In this document: positions 32,975 to 42,942 of the stretch, piece after piece
Position numbering within the stretch: the stretch's first letter is position 1
How the letters are laid out: the number at the start of each line of letters is the position of its first letter
Assembly (NCBI RefSeq): GCF_015751765.1
Contig: NZ_JADOTX010000001.1
Span: 1,550,001-1,614,000 of the forward strand
Reading direction: 5' to 3'
Length of the DNA stretch: 64,000 nucleotides
Origin: Micromonospora ureilytica
GTDB lineage: Bacteria > Actinomycetota > Actinomycetes > Mycobacteriales > Micromonosporaceae
Made by a program: the position numbers and the translations under genes
The notes under the pieces: generated by a model
The model's input: only the letters and a program-made list of their open reading frames with translations
Told to the model about the DNA's origin: nothing
Databases searched by the model: none

Positions 32975-33994
32975 GTGGGCACGGAGAACGGCCGAAACGT
33001 CACCATCGCCATGATCGCGCGGTTGGCCGGAGTCTCCGTGCCCACCGTCTCCCGCGTCATCAACGGCCGCTCCGACGTCGCCCCCGACACCCGGGAACGC
33101 GTCGAGGCGCTACTCAACCGGCACGGCTACCGCCGCCGGTCACCGACCCGGCGCACCGACGCGGCCCTCATCGACCTGGTCTTCAACGACCTGGACAGCC
33201 CCTGGGCCGTGGAGATCATCCGTGGGGTGGAGGACGTCGGCCAGACCAGCGGCGTCGGCACCGTCGTCTCGGCCATCCACTGGCGCATCTCCTCGGCCAA
33301 GCAGTGGCTCGACAACATGCGTACGCGCTCCACCGAGGGGATCATCTTCGTGACCTCGATGGTGAACCCACCGTTGCAGGCCGAGCTTCGCCGGCTCCAC
33401 CTGCCAGTCGTCATCATCGACCCGGCCGGGGTCGACCCGCAGGAGTCACCCACCATCGGCGCCACCAACTGGGCGGGCAGCCTCAGCGCCAACCAGTACC
33501 TGATCAGCCTCGGCCACCGCCGTATCGGCTTCATCGCCGGCCCGCCGCACCTGATGTGCAGCCGGGCTCGGATGGACGGCTACCGGGCCGCCCTCGGCGC
33601 CGCCGGCATACCCATCGACGACGCACTGATCCGCCCCGGCAACTTCTACCACGAGTCCGGCTTCACCGCCGGCACGCAGCTACTGGCCCTGCCCGACCCG
33701 CCCACCGCCATCTTCGCCTCCAGCGATCAGATGGCCCTCGGCGTCTACGAGGCGGTCCGTAAGCGGGGTCTGCGGGTGCCCGACGACGTCAGCGTGGTCG
33801 GCTTCGACGACCTGCCGGAGGTGCGGTGGTGCTCCCCGCCGCTGACCACCGTCCGTCAACCCCTGGCCGAGATGGGCATGCTGGCCGCGCGTACCGTGCT
33901 GCGCCTCGCCAGCGGTGAGAGGACCGAGAGCCCTCGGGTCGAACTCGCCACCGAGCTGATCGTCCGCGACAGCGCCGCGCCGCCACGGTCGTGA
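32975..33994 (+). CDS. LacI family transcriptional regulator
   Basis: The 339-aa repressor starts at GTG 32975 behind AGGGGGG. The helix-turn-helix VTIAMIARLAGVSVPTVSRVINGRSDV (about 8-35) is followed by the sugar-binding periplasmic fold (about 65-335; FASSDQMALGVYEAVRKRG and VSVVGFDDLPE). It diverges from the GH43 gene and probably represses it until a pentose or oligosaccharide binds. The hinge helix leucine region is normal. The gene ends 6 bp before the convergent SanA-like gene, so no terminator fits between. Confidence 0.93.
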   Translation: MGTENGRNVTIAMIARLAGVSVPTVSRVINGRSDVAPDTRERVEALLNRHGYRRRSPTRRTDAALIDLVFNDLDSPWAVEIIRGVEDVGQTSGVGTVVSAIHWRISSAKQWLDNMRTRSTEGIIFVTSMVNPPLQAELRRLHLPVVIIDPAGVDPQESPTIGATNWAGSLSANQYLISLGHRRIGFIAGPPHLMCSRARMDGYRAALGAAGIPIDDALIRPGNFYHESGFTAGTQLLALPDPPTAIFASSDQMALGVYEAVRKRGLRVPDDVSVVGFDDLPEVRWCSPPLTTVRQPLAEMGMLAARTVLRLASGERTESPRVELATELIVRDSAAPPRS

Positions 33995-34000
33995 CCCTCC

Positions 34001-34708
34001 TCAGTCGACACGCAACGCGTCGTCGACGCCCGTCTCCCGGCGGCCGAGGTGCGCCGGGTCTCGACCGGAGAGCAGTTCCAGCGCGGCCTTCAGGCAGGCG
34101 CCGTGCTCCCGCGACGAACTGAACCACCACGTCTGGGCGTACCGCTTCGCGCTGTCGTCGCCCACGCCGTTGGCGTCGATGCCGAGGCGCCGGCACAGCG
34201 CCACGGCGCGCGGAAGGTGGAAGGACTGGGTCACCACAGTGGCTTGTCGCACCCCGAAGATGCGCTCGGCGCGCGCACACGAGTCGTAGGTGTCGAAGCC
34301 GGCGTAGTCCGGTACCACCTTGTGCGCTGGTACGCCCCGCTCCACGAGCCAGTTCCGCATCGCGGCGGGCTCGTTGTAATCGGCGTTCATGTTGTCGCCC
34401 GACACGAGGATTGCCCGCACCTTGCCGGCGTCGAACAGCCGCCGCGCGATCTCCAACCGGGCCGCGAGGACGGGTGAGGGCGTGCCGTCGGCGTCCACCT
34501 TGGTGCCCAGGACCAGCGCGACAGGCGCGTCCGGCACCTCGGCCTCGCCGTAGAGGTGGCCCTGCGCGGTGTCGCGGATCCACGTCACGCTGGCCACCGT
34601 GCCTCCGGTCAGCGCCACAGCCCCCACCGTGAGCGCGAGGACCGTCCAGCGGACGAACCGCCGATGCTCCCCGTACCAGCGCCTGGCCGCACCGAATCGT
34701 CCCCGCAT
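34001..34708 (-). CDS. SanA/YdcF-like DUF218 membrane protein
   Basis: The 235-aa protein has an N-terminal membrane segment (about 20-40) and a DUF218 domain with the hallmark ALVLGTKVDADGTPSPVLAARLE, AILVSGDN, and ATVVTQSFHLPRAVALCRRLG. SanA of enterobacteria contributes to the envelope barrier (vancomycin exclusion at high temperature); the biochemical activity is not settled. Here the domain probably faces outside. It is convergent with the LacI gene and divergent from the next unit. Confidence 0.85.
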   Translation of the reverse strand: MRGRFGAARRWYGEHRRFVRWTVLALTVGAVALTGGTVASVTWIRDTAQGHLYGEAEVPDAPVALVLGTKVDADGTPSPVLAARLEIARRLFDAGKVRAILVSGDNMNADYNEPAAMRNWLVERGVPAHKVVPDYAGFDTYDSCARAERIFGVRQATVVTQSFHLPRAVALCRRLGIDANGVGDDSAKRYAQTWWFSSSREHGACLKAALELLSGRDPAHLGRRETGVDDALRVD

Positions 34709-34905
34709 GCCGCAAAGGCTATTCCGCCCGCTCCCACGACTGTCATCGGCGTACTTGTCGACCCGATGCCGCCAGACGCATCAACGGTCTAGCACCGAGA
34801 CTGGCGCCGCCCGGCTTGTTCCGGTGATTGACCCGTCGAGCTCTGCGCCACTCAGTAGTCGCCTTGCTGACTAATCTGCGGCTCAGCGCCGTGCATCTGC
34901 TTCGG

Positions 34906-34918
34906 TAACCGGGTTACG
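34906..34918. promoter_or_regulatory. Palindrome upstream of the 52-aa / zinc-ribbon unit
   Basis: GTAACC-G-GGTTAC is a perfect inverted repeat, 23 bp before the ATG of the small gene. It may be an operator for this two-gene unit. Upstream, TAGTC/GACTA arms near 34856-34873 form a second, weaker repeat. Confidence 0.4.
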
Positions 34919-34941
34919 TCCAGGGCCCGACGGGAGCGCAG

Positions 34942-35100
34942 ATGGTTGCGGCACACGAGACGACGACGCCGCAGGAGACGCTGGACGGTGTAAAGCAGCA
35001 CCGAGTGCCGCTACGCCAGCGGACAAGTTCAGGGACCGGACGTCAGCTTGGCCGGCGCTGGGAAGACATCCGCAAGCTGGCCGAGAAGCGCGTCTCATGA
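34942..35100 (+). CDS. Small basic protein (52 aa), coupled to zinc-ribbon/GIY-YIG-like gene
   Basis: A short frame starts at ATG 34942 with GGGAG six bases upstream and encodes 52 residues, ending GRRWEDIRKLAEKRVS. It is basic and predicted partly helical, without membrane segments. Its stop overlaps the start of the next gene (ATGA), which strongly suggests it is translated and partnered. I do not recognise the family. It could be a DNA-binding accessory or an antitoxin-like helper; neither can be shown from sequence. Confidence 0.55.
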   Translation: MVAAHETTTPQETLDGVKQHRVPLRQRTSSGTGRQLGRRWEDIRKLAEKRVS

Positions 35101-36059
35101 GGTCACGCACGCCCGTCGGGTCCGCCTGTGTGAACTGTGGTGACGCCGTCCACGGCAGGGCCAATACGCTTCACCGCGGCCCGGACATCGCCTGGTTCGC
35201 GCACTGTCCTCCGTGCGCGGCACTGGTCGCGGACCAGATGGAGCCTCTCGGCGTCCTTCCGGCGGCCAGTGGCGTCGACATTCACCGGTGCCGGAGCTGT
35301 GGCAACCACCGGATCTGCCGGAGGGGATGGCGGACCCGCTGCCACATCTGCCTCGACGAGCGCTCCTCGGGAACCGCGCTGGACACCAGCCGGGAGATGC
35401 TCTCCCGGCTGCCAGTGGAGCCGGTACTGGCTCACCAGGTACGCCAGTTCGCCGATGTGGCCACCGACGACGCGGTCTCACCGCGCGCCGCCGCCGAGTT
35501 CCGCTCCGCAGTAGCGCTCGGGCATGATCTCGACCGTCGCCGCGGCGACGGCTGGACTGATCTGGCCGGTGACGTCCACGGACTCCCCTGGTATGGGCAA
35601 CGACGGCAATCCTCGTCCCACGGGACCTGGGGCGTGCACGTCCGCTGCGGGTCCTGGCAGCGGCTGACAGGCCCGGGTAAGGGTTGCGTTGCGTGTCCGC
35701 CGGAGGCCGGTGACCGGTCATTCACCGCGTTGCGGGACACGCCCTACCTGCTCTACCTGGTCAAGCATCGCGGGCTGGTGAAGTTCGGTGTAGGCGGGAC
35801 GCTGAGGGTGCGGGAGCATCTCCGGACGGGTGCCGAACTGTTGGAAGTCGTCGAGGGTCGACACGCCGATGTCATCGCCGCGGAGGCGATTCTCAAGCGC
35901 CGCAAGCGGGAGGCTGGGCAGCCGCTGCGGGCGTGGCGAACCCGGCGGATGCCGAACAGCTTTGGCAGGGGCACCGAGGTGGTTCGCTCCCGCGTGCGGA
36001 TCCGATTGACGGACGTCCTGCTGGACGGCCTGGATGTCACCGACCGTTTCGTTCGATAG
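35097..36059 (+). CDS. Multi-zinc-ribbon protein with C-terminal GIY-YIG-like domain
   Basis: This 320-aa protein has several Cys pairs: C11/C14 with C37/C40, C65/C68 with C82/C85 (plus C74), and C184 with C197/C200, suggesting two or three zinc ribbons. Residues about 215-265 read YLLYLVKHRGLVKFGVGG...RVREHLRTG...AAEAILKR. This fits the GIY-YIG nuclease layout: GIY at 218-221, YIG-like KFGV at 229-232, Arg239 and Glu263. It is closest in style to T5orf172/MUG113-type domains. Zinc ribbons plus a nuclease fold suggest a DNA-processing enzyme (inference). It is coupled by ATGA to the 52-aa gene, and a palindrome-rich non-coding stretch follows. Confidence 0.6.
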   Translation: MRSRTPVGSACVNCGDAVHGRANTLHRGPDIAWFAHCPPCAALVADQMEPLGVLPAASGVDIHRCRSCGNHRICRRGWRTRCHICLDERSSGTALDTSREMLSRLPVEPVLAHQVRQFADVATDDAVSPRAAAEFRSAVALGHDLDRRRGDGWTDLAGDVHGLPWYGQRRQSSSHGTWGVHVRCGSWQRLTGPGKGCVACPPEAGDRSFTALRDTPYLLYLVKHRGLVKFGVGGTLRVREHLRTGAELLEVVEGRHADVIAAEAILKRRKREAGQPLRAWRTRRMPNSFGRGTEVVRSRVRIRLTDVLLDGLDVTDRFVR

Positions 36060-36156
36060 CTGCCTCCCCGGTCCGTAGGTGGCCGAGCTGTCGTCGCGGA
36101 GATCTTCGTCGAATCAGTGCCGGTGAGCGGAAACCGCTCCGGAGCGGCGGCGAAGA

Positions 36157-36176
36157 CGATTGTCTATGGACAATCG
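36157..36176. promoter_or_regulatory. Inverted repeat, TetR-like operator candidate
   Basis: CGATTGTC and GACAATCG pair perfectly around a 4-bp TATG centre. The size and symmetry are those of a TetR- or MarR-type operator, but no such regulator gene is adjacent. Confidence 0.45.
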
Positions 36177-36181
36177 CTTAC

Positions 36182-36195
36182 TGTTAACGCTAACG
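36182..36195. promoter_or_regulatory. LacI-type operator candidate without a clear target gene
   Basis: TGTTAACGCTAACG is symmetric around a central CG at 10 of 14 positions, as in LacI-family sites upstream of actinobacterial glycosidase genes. The only good start codon in range on the plus strand (36269) opens a doubtful short frame. Confidence 0.4.
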
Positions 36196-36515
36196 TGACG
36201 GACAGTCGTCGATACTCGAACGACCTCGGGCCGTGGTGACGGAGCTGTCACCACTGACCGGAGGCGTGATGGACGACGATCGTGGCGTGGGGCGGGTGGC
36301 ACGTGGCCGGCGCGAGACGGCCCGAGACCACCACCGGGCGACCTGCGCGCCGCGCCGCCGAGGCATGAACGGCCACCGGGATTCCAGGGCACCGCAGCAG
36401 CCGGGACAGTCGTGCGACGACAACCGGTCCGCTCACCTGCCCGGCGCACGCCGCTGAGCGGGGGACCGCACCGACTGGGCCGCCCTGCTGAAGACCGCCG
36501 GTCCAGCCCTGGCCG

Positions 36516-36570
36516 CCGGGTCGCGTCCCGCTGTTCGGAGTCCGGGCCCGAGCAGCGGGACGCGACCCGG
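36516..36570. terminator. Long hairpin, terminator of the esterase gene
   Basis: Arms 36516-36538 and 36548-36570 are 23 bp with one mismatch around a 9-nt loop (core GGGTCGCGTCCCGCTG). It lies about 58 nt beyond the stop of the minus-strand esterase gene, so a terminator role is likely. The arm length is unusual and an insertion-element remnant is also possible. Confidence 0.65.
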
Positions 36571-36627
36571 TCCAAGCCGGGGCGCCTGTCATCCTCGGCG
36601 GCGACATCACCGCCGTGGGTCAGCGGG

Positions 36628-38379
<1,752 letters not shown>

Positions 38380-40440
38380 ATGCGTAAACCGAAGACCCGC
38401 GCGGCACTTCTGGCGGGCCTGCTGCTCGCCACGAGCGCGCTCGCCGGCGTCAACCCACCGACCGCCAGCGCGGCTGCCGACCCGGTCACCGTGACCGTCA
38501 ACACCCGCGCGGGTCTGGCGACAGTGCCGGACACCGCTCTCGGCGTCAACCACGCCATCTGGGACTCGAACCTCGGCACCGCCGAGACGTCCGACCTGCT
38601 GCGCGATGCCGGCGTGCAGATGATGCGCTACCCCGGCGGCTCGTACGCCGACATCTACCACTGGAAGGACCACACCGCGCCCGGCGGCTACGTCGCGCCG
38701 GGAACCGACTTCGACACCTTCATGGCGGCGGTGCGGCGCGCCGGCGCGCAGCCGATGATCATCGCGAACTACGGCACCGGCACGCCCGCCGAAGCCGCCG
38801 ACTGGGTGCGGTACGCCAACGTGACAAAGGGCTACGACGCGCGCTACTGGACCGTCGGCAACGAGAACTACGGCAACGGCCACTACGGGTCCGCGTGGGA
38901 GGCGGACGACCACCCGGACAAGAGCGCGACACAGTACGCGAGGCTTGTCGTCGAGTACGCCGACGCGATGAAGGCGGTCGATCCGAGCATCAAGGTCGGG
39001 GCGGTGCTGACGATGCCGGGTAACTGGCCGGACGGAATCACCGCCGGCAGCGACCCGGGTCCATGGAACCAGACAGTGCTCTCCATCGCCGGCCCGAAGA
39101 TCGACTTCGTGGACGTGCACTGGTACCCGGGCGGCACCGCCGCCGAGTCGCTGGCCCGCGTCAACCATCTGCCCGACGCCACCTACCTGCTGCGGCAGCA
39201 ACTCGCCAGGTACGCCGGCGCGAACGCCGACCGCATCGGCATCAGCTTCACCGAGCTGAACGTCGACGCCGGCCGGAACACCCAGCCGGCCGCGCTCTTC
39301 CTGGCCGACGTCTACAGCGGACTGCTGGAGAACGGCGTCTTCACCGCGCACTGGTGGAACGTGCACAACGGCATGGGCACCGTGACGCAGGTGGCCGGCC
39401 AGACCGACTACGGCGACTTCGGGATGCTGTCCAGCGGCGCCTGCACCGAGGACGGCTCGGTCTGCCAGCCGCCGCTGAACACACCGTTCGCGCCGTACCA
39501 CGGGCTCAGCATGATGAAGCTCTTCGCGCAGGCCGGCGACCAGTTCGTTCGCGCCGGCACCGACGAGCCCCTGGTCACCGCGCACGCCGTCCGCCGGAGC
39601 AACGGTGACCTCGCGGTGCTGCTGGTGAACAAGGACCCGGACAACGACCACCCGGTCAGCGTCGACTACGCCGGGTTCACGCCGTCGGCCGTCGCGCCGA
39701 CGGTCTCCACCCTCACCAACGGCGCCACCGGCATCGCCACCAGCCAGTCCGGCTCGGCGACCAGCCGGACGCTGCCGGCGTACTCGTTGACCACGCTGGT
39801 GCTGCGCTCGGCCGACGCGACCGCCGGACGGCCGGCGGCACCGGGCCAACCGACCGCGAGCGGCGTCACCGACCGCGCCGCGACAATCACCTGGCCGGCG
39901 GCCAAGCCGGGCGGCAGCCCGATCGCCAAGTACGAGGTGCACCGGCAGAACGGCGCGGTCAGCGAGCAGTTCGGCGAGACGACGACCACCTCGTTCACCG
40001 TCGACAACCTCGTGCCGGGCAGCAGGTACACAGTCAACGTGCTGGCCCGCGACACCGCCGGACGCGTCTCCTGGGCCTCACCGCCGCTGACCTTCGCCAC
40101 CGGCAGCCCCGCCGTCAGCACGTGCACCGTCCGCTTCACCGCCAACAACGACTGGGGCAACGGCTACATCGGCGGCGTCGACATCATCAACAATGGGACC
40201 AGCCCGATCGACGGCTGGACGCTCACCTGGACGTGGCCCACCGGCTGGCAGCAGGTGAGCAGCGGGTGGAGCGCCACCTGGGAGCAGGTCGGCACCACGG
40301 TGCGGGTCACGCCCACCGCCGACAACCGGCAGATCGCCGCCGGGGGCACCGTGAGCGGCGGCTTCGTCGGTGCGTACAGCGGGCCGAACGTGCTGCCCAC
40401 GGCGTTCACGCTCAACGGCACCGTCTGCGCCACCGGCTGA
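38380..40440 (+). CDS. Secreted GH51-like alpha-L-arabinofuranosidase with Fn3 and CBM2
   Basis: The 686-aa protein starts at ATG 38380 behind GAAGGAAA and has a signal peptide ending ASAAA. The catalytic TIM barrel (about 35-340) resembles GH51-type arabinofuranosidases/endoglucanases, with putative acid Glu162 in VGNENYGN and nucleophile Glu292 in SFTELNVD. A beta-sandwich (about 390-480), an Fn3 module (about 486-570) and a C-terminal family 2 cellulose-binding module (about 580-686; CTVRFTANNDW ... GTVCATG with paired Cys) follow. The likely role is removing arabinose from arabinoxylan on plant cell walls. The GH family call is from motif pattern; GH39/GH30 relatives cannot be excluded. 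Confidence 0.82.
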   Translation: MRKPKTRAALLAGLLLATSALAGVNPPTASAAADPVTVTVNTRAGLATVPDTALGVNHAIWDSNLGTAETSDLLRDAGVQMMRYPGGSYADIYHWKDHTAPGGYVAPGTDFDTFMAAVRRAGAQPMIIANYGTGTPAEAADWVRYANVTKGYDARYWTVGNENYGNGHYGSAWEADDHPDKSATQYARLVVEYADAMKAVDPSIKVGAVLTMPGNWPDGITAGSDPGPWNQTVLSIAGPKIDFVDVHWYPGGTAAESLARVNHLPDATYLLRQQLARYAGANADRIGISFTELNVDAGRNTQPAALFLADVYSGLLENGVFTAHWWNVHNGMGTVTQVAGQTDYGDFGMLSSGACTEDGSVCQPPLNTPFAPYHGLSMMKLFAQAGDQFVRAGTDEPLVTAHAVRRSNGDLAVLLVNKDPDNDHPVSVDYAGFTPSAVAPTVSTLTNGATGIATSQSGSATSRTLPAYSLTTLVLRSADATAGRPAAPGQPTASGVTDRAATITWPAAKPGGSPIAKYEVHRQNGAVSEQFGETTTTSFTVDNLVPGSRYTVNVLARDTAGRVSWASPPLTFATGSPAVSTCTVRFTANNDWGNGYIGGVDIINNGTSPIDGWTLTWTWPTGWQQVSSGWSATWEQVGTTVRVTPTADNRQIAAGGTVSGGFVGAYSGPNVLPTAFTLNGTVCATG

Positions 40441-40510
40441 CCGATCGGCCAGGGGGCGTCGATGGTCAGGGCGGCTCGGGTTGACCCCTGACACACTCCT
40501 CGAAGTGTGT

Positions 40511-40546
40511 GATGCCTGTGAGTCATCAAGATGACTCACAGGCATC
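40511..40546. terminator. Bidirectional terminator
   Basis: A perfect 16-bp stem (40511-40526 with 40531-40546; core CCTGTGAGTCAT) and CAAG loop lie between the convergent arabinofuranosidase and HExxH-VWD genes. It is AT-richer than most hairpins in the window. Confidence 0.9.
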
Positions 40547-40590
40547 GCGCTCGTCCGGGAAGGGCCGGCCCCCCACAACAGCAGCCGCAG

Positions 40591-42942
40591 TCAGCGCCCC
40601 TGGCGGACGCTGATCGTGGCCGAGCCGATGTCGTTCGCCCACGGGTCCAGCACCAGGGTGTACGTGCCGCCCTTCGGCAGCGGACCCGTCTCGAACCGCC
40701 CCGTGCCGCCGATGACGCAGCCACTTCCCACCGTGTCGCCGGCCGGGCCATTCAGGAGCAGGATCCCGCACCGGTCGGGCAGGCTGGCGGCGGTCACCTC
40801 GACGGTGACGCGACGACCGGCGTCGGCGGCGAACCTCAGCCGGCTCACCGCACCCGGTCGGCTGACCGTCAGGGTGGCGGTCCGGCCGTCCGCAACGGTA
40901 TCGGCCTCTTCGTCGTGCGCGTCGCGCAGTCGCACGTCCGCCGAGCCGGTGTCGGTGGAGGTCCCGTCCACCTCCAGCACGTACCGGCCGGTGGCCGGCA
41001 GGACGAACCCGTCGACATGCCCCTGGCCGCCGATCACGCAGCCGCTGGTCACCTGTTCACCGGCCGGGTCGCGCAGGCGCAGCAGGTTGCACCGGTCCGG
41101 CAGAGTGGCGTCGCTGACCTGGAGGAAGACCTTCTGACCGGCCCGCCCGTCGAACGCCAGGCGGCTGACCGCGCCCGGTTGGGCGAGCGTCGCCCGGACC
41201 GCGGGCCCGTCCAGCGTGAGCGCCTTCTCCTCGTCGGTCACCGTAACGACCCGCACCGTCGCCCGGCCGAGGTCGGCATCCCACGGGTCGAGCACCACCT
41301 GATGGTCCCCGGTGGCGGTCAACGTGGTCGTGTCGATGAAGCCGACGCCGGAGATGACACAGCCGGTGGCCAGCTGACGGCCCTGCGGGTCGAGCAGCAG
41401 CAACACGCCGCAGCGATCCGGCACGGTGGCGGCGGGCACCTCCACGAAGATCTTCTGACCGGTCCGACCCGGCACCTTCGTCGCGGCCGTGGCACCGGCC
41501 CGGGTCACCTCCAGGTCGACATCACCGGCAGCGGGCACGTCGCGCTGCGCGCGGGCGGCGTCCTCGGCGAACGCCACCTGCCCGGTGAGGCCGACGTCGA
41601 GCACACAGTCGGCGAGGATCCGCGGATCGGTGACGCCGGCCCGCCGGCAGACAAGCTCGGCGGTGGCCCGGTTGGGCAGGTCCCCGACGGTGAGCAGCCG
41701 GTCCGGGAAGCGCCGGTCGGTGAACGTGGCGGTGTTCTGCCCCGGCTCGTAGTCGAACAGCGACCGTGGCGCCTCGACGCGCCAACTGTCGGCGAAGCCG
41801 GGGTACAGCGCCTCGAACGTGGGCGGCTGCGGCAGCCTCTTCCCGCCGCGCACGGTCAGGTCGTCGCCGGGGTCACCGTCATGGTCGCCGAGCAGTCCCT
41901 CCAACGTCCCGGCCCGCCCGGTGGGCGCGCTGACGCTCACGCTCAACCCCCACACCCCGATCGGCTGAGCGGTCAGTCGGGCGCCGTCCGGCCACTCCAC
42001 TGTCACCGTGCCATCTCCCCAGGAGGTGACGGTGCCGCCGCGCGGCAGCCGCACCCCGTCGGGCGCGGACACCGGGGCAGCGCCGTTCACGCGGACCGCC
42101 GGACCGTCGGGTGTGACGTACACGCCGACCCGGTCACCGGCCACCCGAACCGCGACGGCCGAGTTGACGGCCACCACCGAACTGGCCGGGAACATCGTCT
42201 GTCGTACCTGGACCTCGAAGTCGTCTCTCGTCGAGCGGGCCAGCACGAACTCCCCGGCGGCCTGGAAGTCGTACCGCAGACCGTCGTAGGTCAGCAGGTG
42301 CGGGTCACCGTTGCTGTTCGCGCACCGGTAACCCTTGCCGATCACCGAGATCGAACAACCACCACCACCGGGTGGTCGGGGCTTGGGCAGGTCGCAGTCC
42401 TTGCCGTTCGACGGCAGCTTCATACCGCTGTACGTCGTGCGCGGCGGCACCCCCACGGCCTTGCGGTACGCGTTCTCCGCCAGCACCGCGTGCACCTCGG
42501 CGGGGTCCACGGTGCTCGCCTGTTGACCGCCCTGCGTGCAGAACTGGCCCCGGTCGGTGTCGTTCACCTCATCGAGGGCGTGGTTCATCTCGTGGATCAA
42601 GGTGGCGCACTGGTCCTCGGTAAAGCCCGCTCCCTCCTCCGGCAGCGCCCGCCCGTCGTTCTCCGGCACCCAGTTGATCTGCACGTCACTGCCGGGGACG
42701 TACGTCGTGGTGCTGCTCTCCGAGCCGAGGATGGGTCTGCGTACCTTGATCTTCTTGCCGGAGCGCTCCAGCTCGTCGAGCACGGCACCGTTGCCGGAGC
42801 CGCGGATCTGTCCGACGCAGCCCGCGTACTCCGCTTGCAGGTCGCTGTTGACGCTGACCACGGCGGACGCCGCCGGTGGGGCGAGCAGCACCAGTGCTCC
42901 GGCAAGAACCAGACCCGTCCGGATCGCCCGCATCCCGCTCAT
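40591..42942 (-). CDS. Secreted HExxH metallopeptidase-like / VWD protein with three C-terminal repeats
   Basis: The 783-aa protein starts at ATG 42942 (ATGA overlap with the lipoprotein gene). After a signal peptide (about 1-27) comes an M91-like zincin segment with HEMNH at 117-121. A von Willebrand type D domain follows (about 206-360; NGDPHLLTYDGLRYDF and EGLLGDHDGDPGDD). From about residue 474 come three repeats of some 95-100 residues, each with LPDRC or VPDRC, GCVI and an ending like TLVLDPW, resembling PPC-type domains. It probably cleaves or binds an extracellular protein. Such effector-like architectures are little studied. Confidence 0.78.
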   Translation of the reverse strand: MSGMRAIRTGLVLAGALVLLAPPAASAVVSVNSDLQAEYAGCVGQIRGSGNGAVLDELERSGKKIKVRRPILGSESSTTTYVPGSDVQINWVPENDGRALPEEGAGFTEDQCATLIHEMNHALDEVNDTDRGQFCTQGGQQASTVDPAEVHAVLAENAYRKAVGVPPRTTYSGMKLPSNGKDCDLPKPRPPGGGGCSISVIGKGYRCANSNGDPHLLTYDGLRYDFQAAGEFVLARSTRDDFEVQVRQTMFPASSVVAVNSAVAVRVAGDRVGVYVTPDGPAVRVNGAAPVSAPDGVRLPRGGTVTSWGDGTVTVEWPDGARLTAQPIGVWGLSVSVSAPTGRAGTLEGLLGDHDGDPGDDLTVRGGKRLPQPPTFEALYPGFADSWRVEAPRSLFDYEPGQNTATFTDRRFPDRLLTVGDLPNRATAELVCRRAGVTDPRILADCVLDVGLTGQVAFAEDAARAQRDVPAAGDVDLEVTRAGATAATKVPGRTGQKIFVEVPAATVPDRCGVLLLLDPQGRQLATGCVISGVGFIDTTTLTATGDHQVVLDPWDADLGRATVRVVTVTDEEKALTLDGPAVRATLAQPGAVSRLAFDGRAGQKVFLQVSDATLPDRCNLLRLRDPAGEQVTSGCVIGGQGHVDGFVLPATGRYVLEVDGTSTDTGSADVRLRDAHDEEADTVADGRTATLTVSRPGAVSRLRFAADAGRRVTVEVTAASLPDRCGILLLNGPAGDTVGSGCVIGGTGRFETGPLPKGGTYTLVLDPWANDIGSATISVRQGR

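Larger units (their letters stand above)
36060..36627. other. Palindrome-rich non-coding region
   Basis: No convincing gene lies in these 568 bp; the best short frame (ATG 36269 to 36457, 62 aa, GGAGG nearby) is low-complexity Arg/Asp and weak. The stretch holds six inverted repeats: GAGCGG-AAA-CCGCTC (36125-36139), CCGCTCCGGAGCGG (36134-36147), CGATTGTC/GACAATCG (36157-36176), TGTTAACGCTAACG (36182-36195), GTGGTGAC/GTCACCAC (36233-36254) and a 23-bp-arm hairpin (36516-36570). It looks like a regulatory region whose gene is lost, or a structured RNA or recombination site. Confidence 0.55.

Noticed and set aside
36269..36457. Possible 62-aa gene with GGAGG upstream
   Set aside because: Composition is Arg/Asp/Gly-rich without predicted fold, it lies in a palindrome-rich region, and no partner or homologous motif is seen.
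40440..40590. Possible small gene between the arabinofuranosidase and the VWD gene
   Set aside because: The stretch contains only the bidirectional terminator and no start codon with a ribosome site.
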